A stretch of 64,000 nt of DNA from Caprella mutica. Taxonomy: Eukaryota > Arthropoda > Malacostraca > Amphipoda > Caprellidae. Below, one piece after another: positions 18,784 to 30,009 of the stretch. Both the position numbers and the translations under genes were made by a program. The stretch is taken from assembly GCA_947561585.1 (NCBI GenBank), contig CANNZV010000503.1, positions 62,001 to 126,000 on the forward strand, written 5' to 3'. Within the stretch, counting starts at the first letter, position 1, and the number at the start of each line of letters is the position of its first letter. The notes under the pieces are model-generated. The model did no database searches. It was not told the DNA's origin and was given only the letters and a program-made list of their open reading frames with translations.

Positions 18784-21700
18784 GGTACTATCAGAGAAAA
18801 GAGTCACTGTGATGATGTACTATGAGAGAAAAGAGTCACTGTGATGATGTACTATCAGAGAAAAGAGACACTGTGATGATGTACTGTCAGAGAAAATTGT
18901 CACTGTGATGATGTACTATCATAGAAAAGAGTCACTGTGATGATGTACTATCAGAGAAAAGAGTCACTGTGATGATGTACTATCAGAGAAAAAAGTCACT
19001 GTGATGATGTACTGTCAGAGAAAATTGTCACTGTGATGATGTACTGTCAGAGAAAATTGTCACTGTGATGATGTACTATCATAGAAAAGAGTCACTGTGA
19101 TGATGTACTATCATAGAAAAGAGTCACTGTGATGATGTACTATCATAGAAAAGAGTCACTGTGATGATGTACTATCATAGAAAAGAGTCACTGTGATGAT
19201 GTACTATCATAGAAAAGAGTCACTGTGGTGATGTACTATCAGAGAAAAGAGTCACTGTGATGATGTACTATCAGAGAAAAGAGTCACTGTGATGATGTAC
19301 TATCAGAGAAAAGAGTCACTGTGATGATGTACTATCAGAGAAAAGAGTCACTGTGATGATGTACTATCAGAGAAAAGAGTCACTGTGATGATGTACTATC
19401 ATAGAAAAGAGTCACTGTGATGATGTACTATCATAGAAAAGAGTCACTGTGGTGATGTACTATCAGAGAAAAAAGTCACTGTGATGATGTACTATCAGAG
19501 AAAAGAGTAACTGTGATGATGTACTATCAGAGAAAAGAGTCACTGTGATGATGTACTATCACAGAAAAGAGTCACTGTGATGATGTACTATCAGAGAAAA
19601 GAGTAACTGTGATGATGTACTGTCAGAGAAAAGAGTCACTGTGATGATGTACTATCAGAGAAAAGAGTCACTGTGATGATGTACTATCAGAGAAAAGAGT
19701 CATTGTGATGATGTACTATCAGAGAAAAGAGTCACTGTGATGATGTACTATCAGAGAAAAGAGTCACTGTGATGATGTACTATCAGAGAAAAGAGAAACT
19801 GTGATGATGTACTATCAGAGAAAAGAGTCAGAGTGATGATGTACTATCAGAGAAAAGAGTAACTGTGATGATGTACTATCAGAGAAAAGAGTCATTGTGA
19901 TGATGTACTATCAGAAAAAAGAGTCACTGTGATGATGTACTATCAGAGAAAAGAGTCACTGTGATGATGTACTATCAGAGAAAAGAGTCAGAGTGATGAT
20001 GTACTATCAGAGAAAAGAGTAACTGTGATGATGTACTATCAGAGAAAAGTCATTGTGATGATGTACTATCAGAAAAAAGAGTCACTGTGATGATGTACTA
20101 TCAGAGAAAAGAGTCACTGTGATGATGTACTATCAGAGAAAAGAGTAACTGTGATGATGTACTATCAGAGAAAAGAGTAACTGTGATGATGTACTATCAG
20201 AGAAAAGTCATTGTGATGATGTACTATCAGAGAAAAGAGTCACTGTGATGATGTACTATCAGAGAAAAGAGTCACTGTGATGATGTACTATCAGAGAAAA
20301 GAGTCATTGTGATGATGTACTATCAGAGAAAAGAGTCACTGTGATGATGTACTATCAGAGAAAAGAGTCATTGTGATGATGTACTATCAGAGAAAAGAGT
20401 CACTGTGATGATGTACTATCAGAGAAAAGAGTAACTGTGATGATGTACTATCAGAGAAAAGAGTCACTGTGATGATGTACTATCAGAGAAAAGAGTAACT
20501 GTGATGATGTACTATCAGAGAAAAGAGTAACTGTGATGATGTACTATCAGAGAAAAGAGTCACTGTGATGATGTACTATCAGAGAAAAGAGTCACCGTGA
20601 TGATGTACTATCAGAGAAAAGAGTCACCGTGATGATGTACTATCAGAGAAAAGAGTCACTGTGACGATGTACTATCAGAGAAAAGAGTCACTGTGATGAT
20701 GTACTATCAGAGAAAAGAGTCAATGTGATGATGTACTATCAGAGAAAAGAGTCACTGTGATGATGTACTATCAGAGAAAAGAGAAACTGTGATGATGTAC
20801 TATCAGAGAAAAGAGTAACTGTGATGGTGTACTATCAGAGAAAAGAGTCACTGTGATGATGTACTATCAGAGAAAAGAGTCACTGTGACGATGTACTATC
20901 AGAGAAAAGAGTCACTGTGATGATGTACTATCAGAGAAAAGAGTCACTGTGATGATGTACTATCAGAGAAAAGAGTCATTGTGATGATGTACTATCAGAG
21001 AAAAGAGTCACTGTGATGATGTACTATCAGAGAAAAGTCATTGTGATGATGTACTATCAGAGAAAAGAGTCACTGTGATGATGTACTATCAGAGAAAAGA
21101 GTCACTGTGATGATGTACTATCAGAGAAAAGAGTCACTGTGATGATGTACTATCAGAGAAAAGAGTCACTGTGATGATGTACTATCAGAGAAAAGAGTAA
21201 CTGTGATGATGTACTATCAGAGAAAAGAGTCACTGTGATGATGTACTATCAGAGAAAAGAGTAACTGTGATGATGTACTATCAGAGAAAAGAGTCACTGT
21301 GATGATGTACTATCAGAGAAAAGAGTCACTGTGATGATGTACTATCAGAGAAAAGAGTCATTGTGATGATGTACTATCAGAGAAAAGAGTCACTGTGATG
21401 ATGTACTATCAGAGAAAAGAGTCACTGTGATGATGTACTATCAGAGAAAAGAGTCACTGTGACGATGTACTATCAGAGAAAAGAGTCACTGTGATGATGT
21501 ACTATCAGAGAAAAGAGTCAATGTGATGATGTACTATCAGAGAAAAGAGTCACTGTGATGATGTACTATCAGAGAAAAGAGTCACTGTGATGATGTACTA
21601 TCAGAGAAAAGAGTCACTGTGATGATGTACTATCAGAGAAAAGAGTCACTGTGATGATGTACTATCAGAGAAAAGAGTCACTGTGACGATGTACTATCAG

Positions 21701-22008
21701 AGAAAAGAGTCACTGTGATGATGTACTATCAGAGAAAAGAGTCACTGTGATGATGTACTATCAGAGAAAAGAGTCACTGTGATGATGTACTATCAGAGAA
21801 AAGAGTCACTGTGATGATGTACTATCAGAGAAAAGAGTCACTGTGATGATGTACTATCAGAGAAAAGAGTCACTGTGATGATGTACTATCAGAGAAAAGA
21901 GTCACTGTGATGATGTACTTTCAGAGAAAAGAGTCACTGTGATGATGTACTATCAGAGAAAAGAGTCACTGTGATGATGTACTATCAGAGAAAATAATTC
22001 AATTTCAT
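18784..22008 (+). repeat. 32-bp minisatellite, about 100 copies
   Basis: The unit contains GATGATGTACTATCAGAG and GAGTCACTGT. A TCATAG variant is concentrated before about 19450, and TCAGAG dominates after. Other variants (AATTGTCACT, GTAACT, GTCATT, GACGATG) recur at intervals, suggesting larger blocks were copied. A second array with the same unit lies at 49017-49975. Confidence 0.97.
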
Positions 22009-22282
22009 ATATTGATACAGAATGAAAGCTCACGTTTATTCAAGTAGCAAATCCATATATATTCTAACAAATATCTCACAGGGGACTGTGTATTTAATGC
22101 TATATATGCTAATGTATTGCTATAATGCATATAAATGGAGTAGGTAGAGAGTAGGGTACTTACAATGTAATTGCTTAAAAACTACACAATGTAAAAACTA
22201 TAGGCACTACAAGATGGGTAGTTAAGGTGGGGCCATCGGTGATTAAAAGGGATTATCTTACCATGATGGGAAGTTATGGTGG
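22009..22282. other. AT-rich, left flank of the assembly gap
   Basis: No gene. Near the gap edge the GATGGGTAGTTAAGGTGG and GATGGGAAGTTATGGTGG strings suggest the gap begins in another tandem repeat. Confidence 0.5.
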
Positions 22283-22992
22283 NNNNNNNNNNNNNNNNNN
22301 NNNNNNNNNNNNNNNNNNNNNNNNNNNNNNNNNNNNNNNNNNNNNNNNNNNNNNNNNNNNNNNNNNNNNNNNNNNNNNNNNNNNNNNNNNNNNNNNNNNN
22401 NNNNNNNNNNNNNNNNNNNNNNNNNNNNNNNNNNNNNNNNNNNNNNNNNNNNNNNNNNNNNNNNNNNNNNNNNNNNNNNNNNNNNNNNNNNNNNNNNNNN
22501 NNNNNNNNNNNNNNNNNNNNNNNNNNNNNNNNNNNNNNNNNNNNNNNNNNNNNNNNNNNNNNNNNNNNNNNNNNNNNNNNNNNNNNNNNNNNNNNNNNNN
22601 NNNNNNNNNNNNNNNNNNNNNNNNNNNNNNNNNNNNNNNNNNNNNNNNNNNNNNNNNNNNNNNNNNNNNNNNNNNNNNNNNNNNNNNNNNNNNNNNNNNN
22701 NNNNNNNNNNNNNNNNNNNNNNNNNNNNNNNNNNNNNNNNNNNNNNNNNNNNNNNNNNNNNNNNNNNNNNNNNNNNNNNNNNNNNNNNNNNNNNNNNNNN
22801 NNNNNNNNNNNNNNNNNNNNNNNNNNNNNNNNNNNNNNNNNNNNNNNNNNNNNNNNNNNNNNNNNNNNNNNNNNNNNNNNNNNNNNNNNNNNNNNNNNNN
22901 NNNNNNNNNNNNNNNNNNNNNNNNNNNNNNNNNNNNNNNNNNNNNNNNNNNNNNNNNNNNNNNNNNNNNNNNNNNNNNNNNNNNNNNNNNNN
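22283..22992. other. Assembly gap (710 N)
   Basis: A run of N. Reading frames crossing it have no meaning. Confidence 1.
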
Positions 22993-23576
22993 CTATAGGT
23001 GGCATCCAATCAAATCATTTTCTTTTGTCATAAACCGATGATGTCTCGCATGAGCTGTCACATTTTTGAGCTACAAGCATTCTTATTGGCTGCTTTCTGT
23101 CAAATTTTCTCCCATTGTTTGTTAGTTCCTGCCTACATCTCTCATACCAGTTCATTACTCACTCTGACTTCAGAAAGAGAACACCTGTCTAAAATGCTCT
23201 GACACACTGAGTATATATAGGTATGGAAGCATCATGTCTTGCAAGGAAAAGTGATGCCAAAAAGTGGCGCCATGGGCGTGTCTTCCCCCAATGCACCCCT
23301 GCCACTTGGTTCAATGGGGTCGTATGCCCCTCCTCCAATGCTCAGTGCTAATCGAGTAACAGTCGAGGGAGGTTATGCTGTTATGTACTGTTTGTAGCTA
23401 TCACAACTTTCATAACAAATTATTTACCAATTATGAAATCTCACGCAATTGGTGAGATTAATGAAAACATCATTTTTTATAGTTTGGTTCTCATTCAATT
23501 TTATCATATTTATATCAAAAGTTAAATTAAATAGATTAAACTATCATTATTGTTTCAATCACAACTCATTTTTAAC

Positions 23577-23945
23577 ACTACTGTCTGGTTTAGAGGATAA
23601 TGCAGGCTTGCATGCTTCATTTACTATCTCTTCTCATTTTCCTCTTACAGTTTTTGCTAGGTAGGAATTCAGGTTTCATTAACTTAACATCAACTCTTCA
23701 TTTTCCTCTTCCATCTGTCAGTTCCATCTTTCGCAACCACATTCTTTTTAATTAAGTAACTAATTTTCTTCATACCTGAGCTTGGCCAACGAATCGTGGT
23801 AGATAAATTTGTTCACAGAGCCTCCTTCCTTTCATACTGACTCTACGAGTCCCTTGTATCTAACTTCCTTTTGATGTTAGCGATATAGATTTTGGTTCTG
23901 AAACAGACTTTAATTCTTTGAGTCATAAGATTTGAGAATAAAAAG
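23577..23945 (+). repeat. Dispersed repeat family D, long copy
   Basis: Contains TTTAGAGGATAATGCAGG, CTTCATTTTCCTCTTCCATC, GAGTCCCTTGTATCTAAC and, at its end, TTCTGAAACAGACTTTAA. It has the full order of motifs seen in shorter copies. Confidence 0.6.
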
Positions 23946-24147
23946 TACCAAGTTGCATAGGTGGTTTTTATCATTATATTATTAAACTCAATAGTACTGA
24001 ATGTAAATGAAAATAATATGATGCATAAGGTGGGAGATATTTAATCACACCATGCAACTTATGCTCATGAATGATATTTTTATGGTGGTTTACGTATTAT
24101 CCCACCATGTAACATATGTAACAAAAAGGGTAAGTTAAACCCTTTTC

Positions 24148-24403
24148 ATATATCGCTTGTTTGCAGCAACAACGTCATAAGTACAAAAACATGTATTTTA
24201 GAGTAATCCATATAGATATATTAATCATAAAATGCTTATTATTTTGTAAAAAATCATCATTGAAACTTTAAAATATACCGCTAGAGAGGCTAAATGTCCT
24301 AACGATATACCATTAAATGTACGTACATTACAAGTACTAATACGCCACTTCTGAAAAACAGCTTTTTTGAAGTTATTACTGTTCTCGCAAATAAGCGATA
24401 TAT
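24148..24403. mobile_element. ATCGCTTG-family MITE, copy 2 (inverted relative to copy 1)
   Basis: Ends ATATCGCTTGTTTGCAGCAA and TCGCAAATAAGCGATATA. The inside has CCGCTAGAGAGGCTAAATGT and TCCTAACGATATACCATTAA, the reverse complement of 13036-13294. Confidence 0.75.
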
Positions 24404-25026
24404 TGATTGCATCTGTACATAAAATACTTTTATTTTTCATTTACTTCTGTTGTATGGTAATTAATACATATATTTTCTCAATGCTTATCAGATGTCAACA
24501 AGAGTTATAAGTATATTTAAATTTTACATTCAATCTAGTAAAATGATCAAGTCGTGACGTCACACTAAGTTTCTGGATAAACGTGTATAGGGCATTGCTT
24601 CTTTTTTCTTAGAATGTAATTTAATCTCAAACTTTCGTGCAATAAATTAGTTGAAAATAGTCAGTAGCAATGTCTTTCTTTTTGAGAAGTATATGCTTTG
24701 ACCAATGGATTAATTCTTATAATTTTTATGGTTTTATAATACTTTTTGTTGTGAATTTATTATGATTTGAGCATACATTCTCTCTGTTCATCTGGTTATT
24801 ACTGTAATAAAATTATAGTTTTAGTGAGATGTCAAAGCAAAGTTAATAATCAAATCGTACACTTTTTATCATAGAAATTATCTGTATTCGTAAGTAACTG
24901 TAGAATCTATAAAAAACAGGGTTTCGAGAAGTGCATGAGGTAGAGCGAGTCTAACACGCACATCATCTCCTTTCCGTGCATTCTGTTAAACTGATGTGAG
25001 TGGGAGGGGCGCCATTGGTTTAGACC
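24404..25026. other. AT-rich, no gene
   Basis: No exon or element recognised. Confidence 0.4.
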
Positions 25027-25155
25027 ACAGTATAAAAAATATACATAGTGATGACAATAGCGTGATAAGTAGTGACAATTTTCCTTTTATAGTGTTGCTG
25101 TGATGACGTCACGTACACTAAACGTCTCGATTGTCACTACATATTCTATATACTG
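25027..25155. mobile_element. Small hairpin element
   Basis: The left arm CACAGTATAAAAAATATACA and AGTGATGACAAT pairs with the right arm ATTGTCACTACATATTCTAT and ATACTGGGG. It sits against the right member of the 23200/25258 inverted pair. Confidence 0.5.
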
Positions 25156-25469
25156 GGGTTAAGACACGCCCATGGTGCCACTTTTTGGCATCACTTTTGC
25201 CTGCGCAGGCTGCGCTATGCTACCTCCATCTTTATATACACTCAGTGCTCTGACAGTGTTGAGCTCAGATATATCTGACCGTCCATACCAATCATGTTAC
25301 GGTTTGAGGAACATATATGTATATTTCCTTCGGTGAAATTATCATAGACTATAATTAAATGGAAATCAGGCCCAGTTGCGAAATACGACTCCCTTCAATG
25401 GAAAATAAAGGTTTTTTTTGTGTGGCTGTCATGAAATACGACACCTTCCAAATAGGAAAATTGTATACG

Positions 25470-26915
25470 ACTCCTCAATCTTTTAAATACTATTTGAAAA
25501 GCAGTTTTTAAAATAGTATTTGGAAAGCAGTTTTTAAAATACTATTTGAAAAGTTGTTTTTAAAATAGTATTTGAAAAGCTGTTTTTAAAATACTATACG
25601 AAAAGCAGCTTTTAAGATAGTATTTGAAAAGCAGTTTTTTAAATAGTATTTGAAAAGCAGTTTTTAAAATACAATTCGAAAAGCAGTTTTTAAAATACAA
25701 TTCGAAAAACAGTTTTTAAAATATCATTTGAAAAGCAGTTTTTAAAATACTATTCGAAAAGCAGTTCTTCTTTCAAGCATTGGAGAAGCATTTTTTAAAA
25801 TACTTTTTGAAAAGTAGCTTTTTAAAATACTTTTTGAAAAGTAGCTTTTTAAAATACTTTTTGAAAAGTAGCTTTTTAAAATACTTTTTGAAAAGCAGTT
25901 TTTAAAATACCATTTGAAATGCAGTTTTTAAAATACTATTTGAAAAGCAGTTTAAAAAATAAAGTAGTTTCCTATTTTAAAAGCAGTTTAAAAAATAAAG
26001 TAGTTTCCAAAATACCATTTGAAATGCAGTTTTTAAGATACTATTTGAAAAGCAGTTTTCTAAATACCATTTAAAATGTAGATCATAAAAAAAATCTTTT
26101 TCTTTCAACTTAATTGGACCTGTGTAGGTGAGAGGATATAAACGTTAACCTGCTCAAATCCAGAAAGTAGAACATAACCTTAAAACTTTCTTGTTTGGTG
26201 TACTTTCAGATTTATATTGAGTACCTAGTAAAGTGATCGGTTGAAAAAGTAGTTGAAGTTTTTAAAATAATATTTGGAAAGCAGTTTTTAAAATAGTATT
26301 TGGAAAGCAGTTTTTAAAATAGTATTTGGAAAGCAGTTTTTAAAATACTATTTGAAAAGTTGTTTTTAAAATAGTATTTGAAAAGTTGTTTTTAAAATAG
26401 TATTTGAAAAGCTGTTTTTAAAATACTATACGAAAAGCAGCTTTTAAGATAGTATTTGAAAAGCAGTTTTTTAAATAGTATTTGAAAAGCAGTTTTTAAA
26501 ATACTATTTGAAAAGCAGTTTCTAAAACAATATTTGAAAAGCAGTTTTTAAAATATTATTTGAAAAGCAGTTTTTAAAATAATATTTGAAAAACAGTTTT
26601 TAAAATACTATTTGGAAAGCAGTTTTTAAAATACTATTTGAAAAGCAGTTTTTAAAATACTTTTTGAAAAGTAGCTTTTAAAATACATTGAATTGAAAAT
26701 TAGTTTTTAAAAGAGAATTTGAAAAGCAGTTTTTAAAATACTCTTTGAAAAACAGTTTTTAAAATAGTATTTGAAAAGCAGTTCTTAAAATAATATCCAA
26801 AATACCATTTGAAAATCATTTTTTTAAATGGTATTTGAAAAGCAGTTCTTAAAATAATATTTGAAAAGCAGTTTTCAAAATACTATTTGAAAAGCAGTTT
26901 CAATAGTATTTGAAA
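25470..26915 (+). repeat. 26-bp AT-rich minisatellite
   Basis: Unit about TTTTTAAAATACTATTTGAA plus AAGCAG, with many variants. It is interrupted at about 26060-26260 by non-repetitive sequence; the arrays on each side start with similar blocks (GTTTTTAAAATAGTATTTGG), so a large part may have been duplicated. Confidence 0.95.
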
Positions 26916-28142
26916 AGCTTTCTCCTTTAAATTTTCTCCTTTTAATTTTCTCCTATAAATTGTTTTAGTGCATTTTGATATTTTTATACATTTCAAAATT
27001 TTCATGTATGATTGTAGGATTCAATTATTGGACAAAGAATTCGAGTTTCGAATCTTTTTCCAAAAAAGTTTTTGGTTATAATTTCATTTTGCCAAATGTG
27101 GCGAACATATTTTAGAAAATCATTCAAATTGATTTCGTAATTTTGTTTCACGTTGTCTAATGGATGCAGAAATGGACTTTGAAATATTTTATGATCGTGT
27201 TCAGCCTGTTTTGTGTGGATATGGTTAACTTATAGTTTTGTAGATATTAGTGAATATTGAAATACATAATTTAAATGGATCACAACTGAAAATTATTCAT
27301 GTGAATCATATATTTAAAAATATGATCTTTTCTTTTTGAATTCAGTCGTTGTTTTCTTAAAAAGTTTTTTCTTTACTTTTCTTCTCTTTTGTTCTCTCAT
27401 TTTTGTTTGTCATCATTGTTCTACTTCTTTAATTTTTTGCCATTTTTATTCATAAGCTTTACCACGTTCACTACGTATGCTCCAAACGCAATCTAGCCTA
27501 ACCGACGTTTCCAAAATTAAAAGTTTCTGCTATAGCTTCTGTATGACATGTCCCAAGATAGCGAGAGGAGCTGAGTATCTCTGTGTGTGTACCTATTGAT
27601 ATTATATTATAAAAACAATGGTGTAATAGTAGTTCACATTGTCACAATTTAATTTGGATTTAAAATACTGACAGGCGATATATTATCCAGTTTGCTAAAT
27701 AAAATTCGTTTCTTTTACTGATTTCAAGTTTTAGTTTTGGGAAATCAATTGCATTATTTTATTCAATTTTTTAATCCCCGATTATCTTTTACTTTACTAC
27801 TAGCTCGTAGCTTCAAAAATATATACTCGAAACTAAAACATCTAAAATGCTGAAAAAGAGCCTGGAAAATAATTGTTGTATGCTTCTTCTTCATCCTTCA
27901 CGGCCCACCCTGTTGATTTTGTTAAATTATCAATATATTATAATTAGAATCTTAATTACCTTCTTGAAAGGTAAAGTGCCCGATAAATAAAGTTATCATT
28001 ATAATTATCTTAATCAAGATTGCGGAGGGTAATTTTTGATCGATATTTATTTATTTGAATTTTGTTAAAAGCATAACTAATTTGAATTATGTATTGTTTT
28101 TATTTCATTTTTACCATGTTTATAATTTTTTAACGTTATTTT
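26916..28142. other. AT-rich intergenic, no gene
   Basis: No open frame, element or RNA gene that I can support. Confidence 0.4.
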
Positions 28143-28460
28143 TAATTTTAGAGGATAGCGCTAGGGTTATGCTCTTCAACTACGTGGTCTTATATTTTGT
28201 GTTAGGTAGGCTCTTAGGCTTTATTTACTGTTGCATCTTCATTTTCCTCTTCCATTCGTGAGTGCAGCCACCGGTGCTTTTGTCCTTTTCCGTCCCATTC
28301 CTTGGAAAAGAGTAGCTTTTCTATATCCACGGGCATCGACACCGACGGTGATAAGTGACTTTGTCCATGGAACCATTTTCCTCTCTGACTGCTTCTTCCA
28401 TTCCCTTGTTTGTACTTTCCTTTTTACGTCAGCGATGTTAGATTCAATCTTTAAATCATA
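28143..28460 (+). repeat. Dispersed repeat family D, long copy
   Basis: Contains AGAGGATAGCGCTAGGGTTA, CTTCATTTTCCTCTTCCATT, then CATTCCTTGGAAAAG and GGTGATAAGTGACTTTGTCC. It is highly similar to 47765-48005 and to the right edge of the window. Confidence 0.75.
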
Positions 28461-30009
28461 CGTCAAATCTACCAAAAGTAATCACTCCTTCTTTAGCTTT
28501 ATATTATTAAATTTTTAAACAATTTTAGAAATTAAACTACAATGCATATCTATTTTTTACGTTTATAGTTGTAATGAAATAATTGCCATAAGCTTGACAA
28601 ATACAGTTGAATTACTCAGGTAATTCAGGTAACAGACATAGAGGTAATTAAATATAGCACTTGAGTACCTTTTTAATGAGAGAGGTGGATTAGTGTGGGG
28701 ATAATATCCTGGGGAGGAATAATTCTATCCTTCATTTCCTCTCCTCTCGTTGCAAATAATCCCTTATAGCTATGCTTTCCTCATCCCTAGCTATAGTTTT
28801 CCCCATATTTTCCCCATATTTTCTTCTATTCTTTTAAAAGTACATATATTATAATTAGAAATATGTAGCCTTAATTGAATCTAAACTATGTTAAATTCAC
28901 AACCCTTTACCATGAGATATAAAGTTTTTTCCATCTGTTGCCTCATTTGCTTACGTCAAGAAAATTTTTCCACCTTTTAACATTGACTTTAGTTTAGTGG
29001 AGATATGATAGAAGGGGAGGGCTCAATAACTAATAAAATAATTATGAAAAACTAAAATGGAAACTACTAAATTCCAATATTTTAATTTAAAACAGTGTAA
29101 TACCAAATAATATAATTCAAAAACCACCAATTACTTGAAACATAATTAAGAAACGCATAATTAGAGAAACTCATAAAACGAGAAAAATAATAACTGGTAT
29201 TATAATTCAAGGTATATGAATATGCAATAAATTAATTATAAAAACTTTATTTCCAAAATTACAATTTATGAGTAATTTAATATACAAACATTCAAAAAGC
29301 GATACAAAAATATAAGATACAATAATTGAAGAACGTATGAAATGAGGTAGAATAATTGAGAAACTCACAACTACAAATAATGTATTAAGAAAACAACTAA
29401 TTCACAAACACACAACTAACGATATAATTTTAAGCGCAAACGTATTACGCGCAATGAAAATAGCTCAACTTCAAATAGTCGCAAGATGAATAGTGCAATG
29501 TGGAATAGACGCAACGATGCCCCGCCCATCCTTTCTGTGCAGCTGCGCCAATCAGCGCTCGGTTCTTGCGACGTCATGGATCTTATTTTCTTGACGTCAT
29601 CAATGAATGGAACTAATAACCGAATGAGGACTTTTTTATCATCATTCAAAGTTTAAACCACTGTTCGTTTGATTTTATTAAATTATAAACTAAAGTAATG
29701 AATATATAATTGTTTAACTCCAATTTTAATAAGTTGTACATGCTTTAAAAACAATAGATTGATAACCCCACGTAGTCTGAGTGTCTGATTATATAAGTAT
29801 ACTTTATTCTTTATGATCAAATATGTGGAACCTTCCTAACTGCCTATCTAGCTTAAATGAAATTTCGAATAAGGAATAATAGTCCCAGATTGTTTATTTA
29901 ACAGTTGAACTTAATAGTGCATAATACGTTATAATTACTAGATATAATATGTAGAATTTTCTTTTCAGATAATCGTGTTTTAAACCCGTCGTTCGATCCC
30001 CGTGTTCAA
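28461..30009. other. AT-rich intergenic, no gene
   Basis: A GC-richer stretch at about 29515-29600 includes CGCTCGGTTCTTGCGACGTC but has no supportable reading frame. AAACTCAT/AATTGAGAAACTCAC motifs recur loosely at 29150-29400. Confidence 0.4.

Larger units (their letters stand above)
23200..25258. repeat. Inverted pair of 90-bp repeats, 2.06 kb apart
   Basis: The left copy (23200-23287) has CTGACACACTGAGTATATAT, then AAAAGTGATGCCAAAAAGTG, then GCCATGGGCGTGTCTT. The right copy (25163-25258) is its reverse complement. They could be ends of one element or two separate insertions. The interval holds a family D copy and a MITE. Confidence 0.65.

Noticed and set aside
18784..22008. CRISPR-like regular repeats (also 30010-33955)
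   Set aside because: The repeats are head-to-tail with no unique spacers, and the window is clearly eukaryotic. They are minisatellites.
22182..23033. Open frames of 240-275 codons
   Set aside because: They consist of the 710-N gap.
28239..28475. 78-codon basic minus-strand frame
   Set aside because: It lies wholly in family D; the homologous copies at 47765 and 63597 carry stops in this frame.
29975..29992. GTTCGATCCCC as the 3' half of a tRNA
   Set aside because: No box A at a suitable distance and no pairing acceptor arm.
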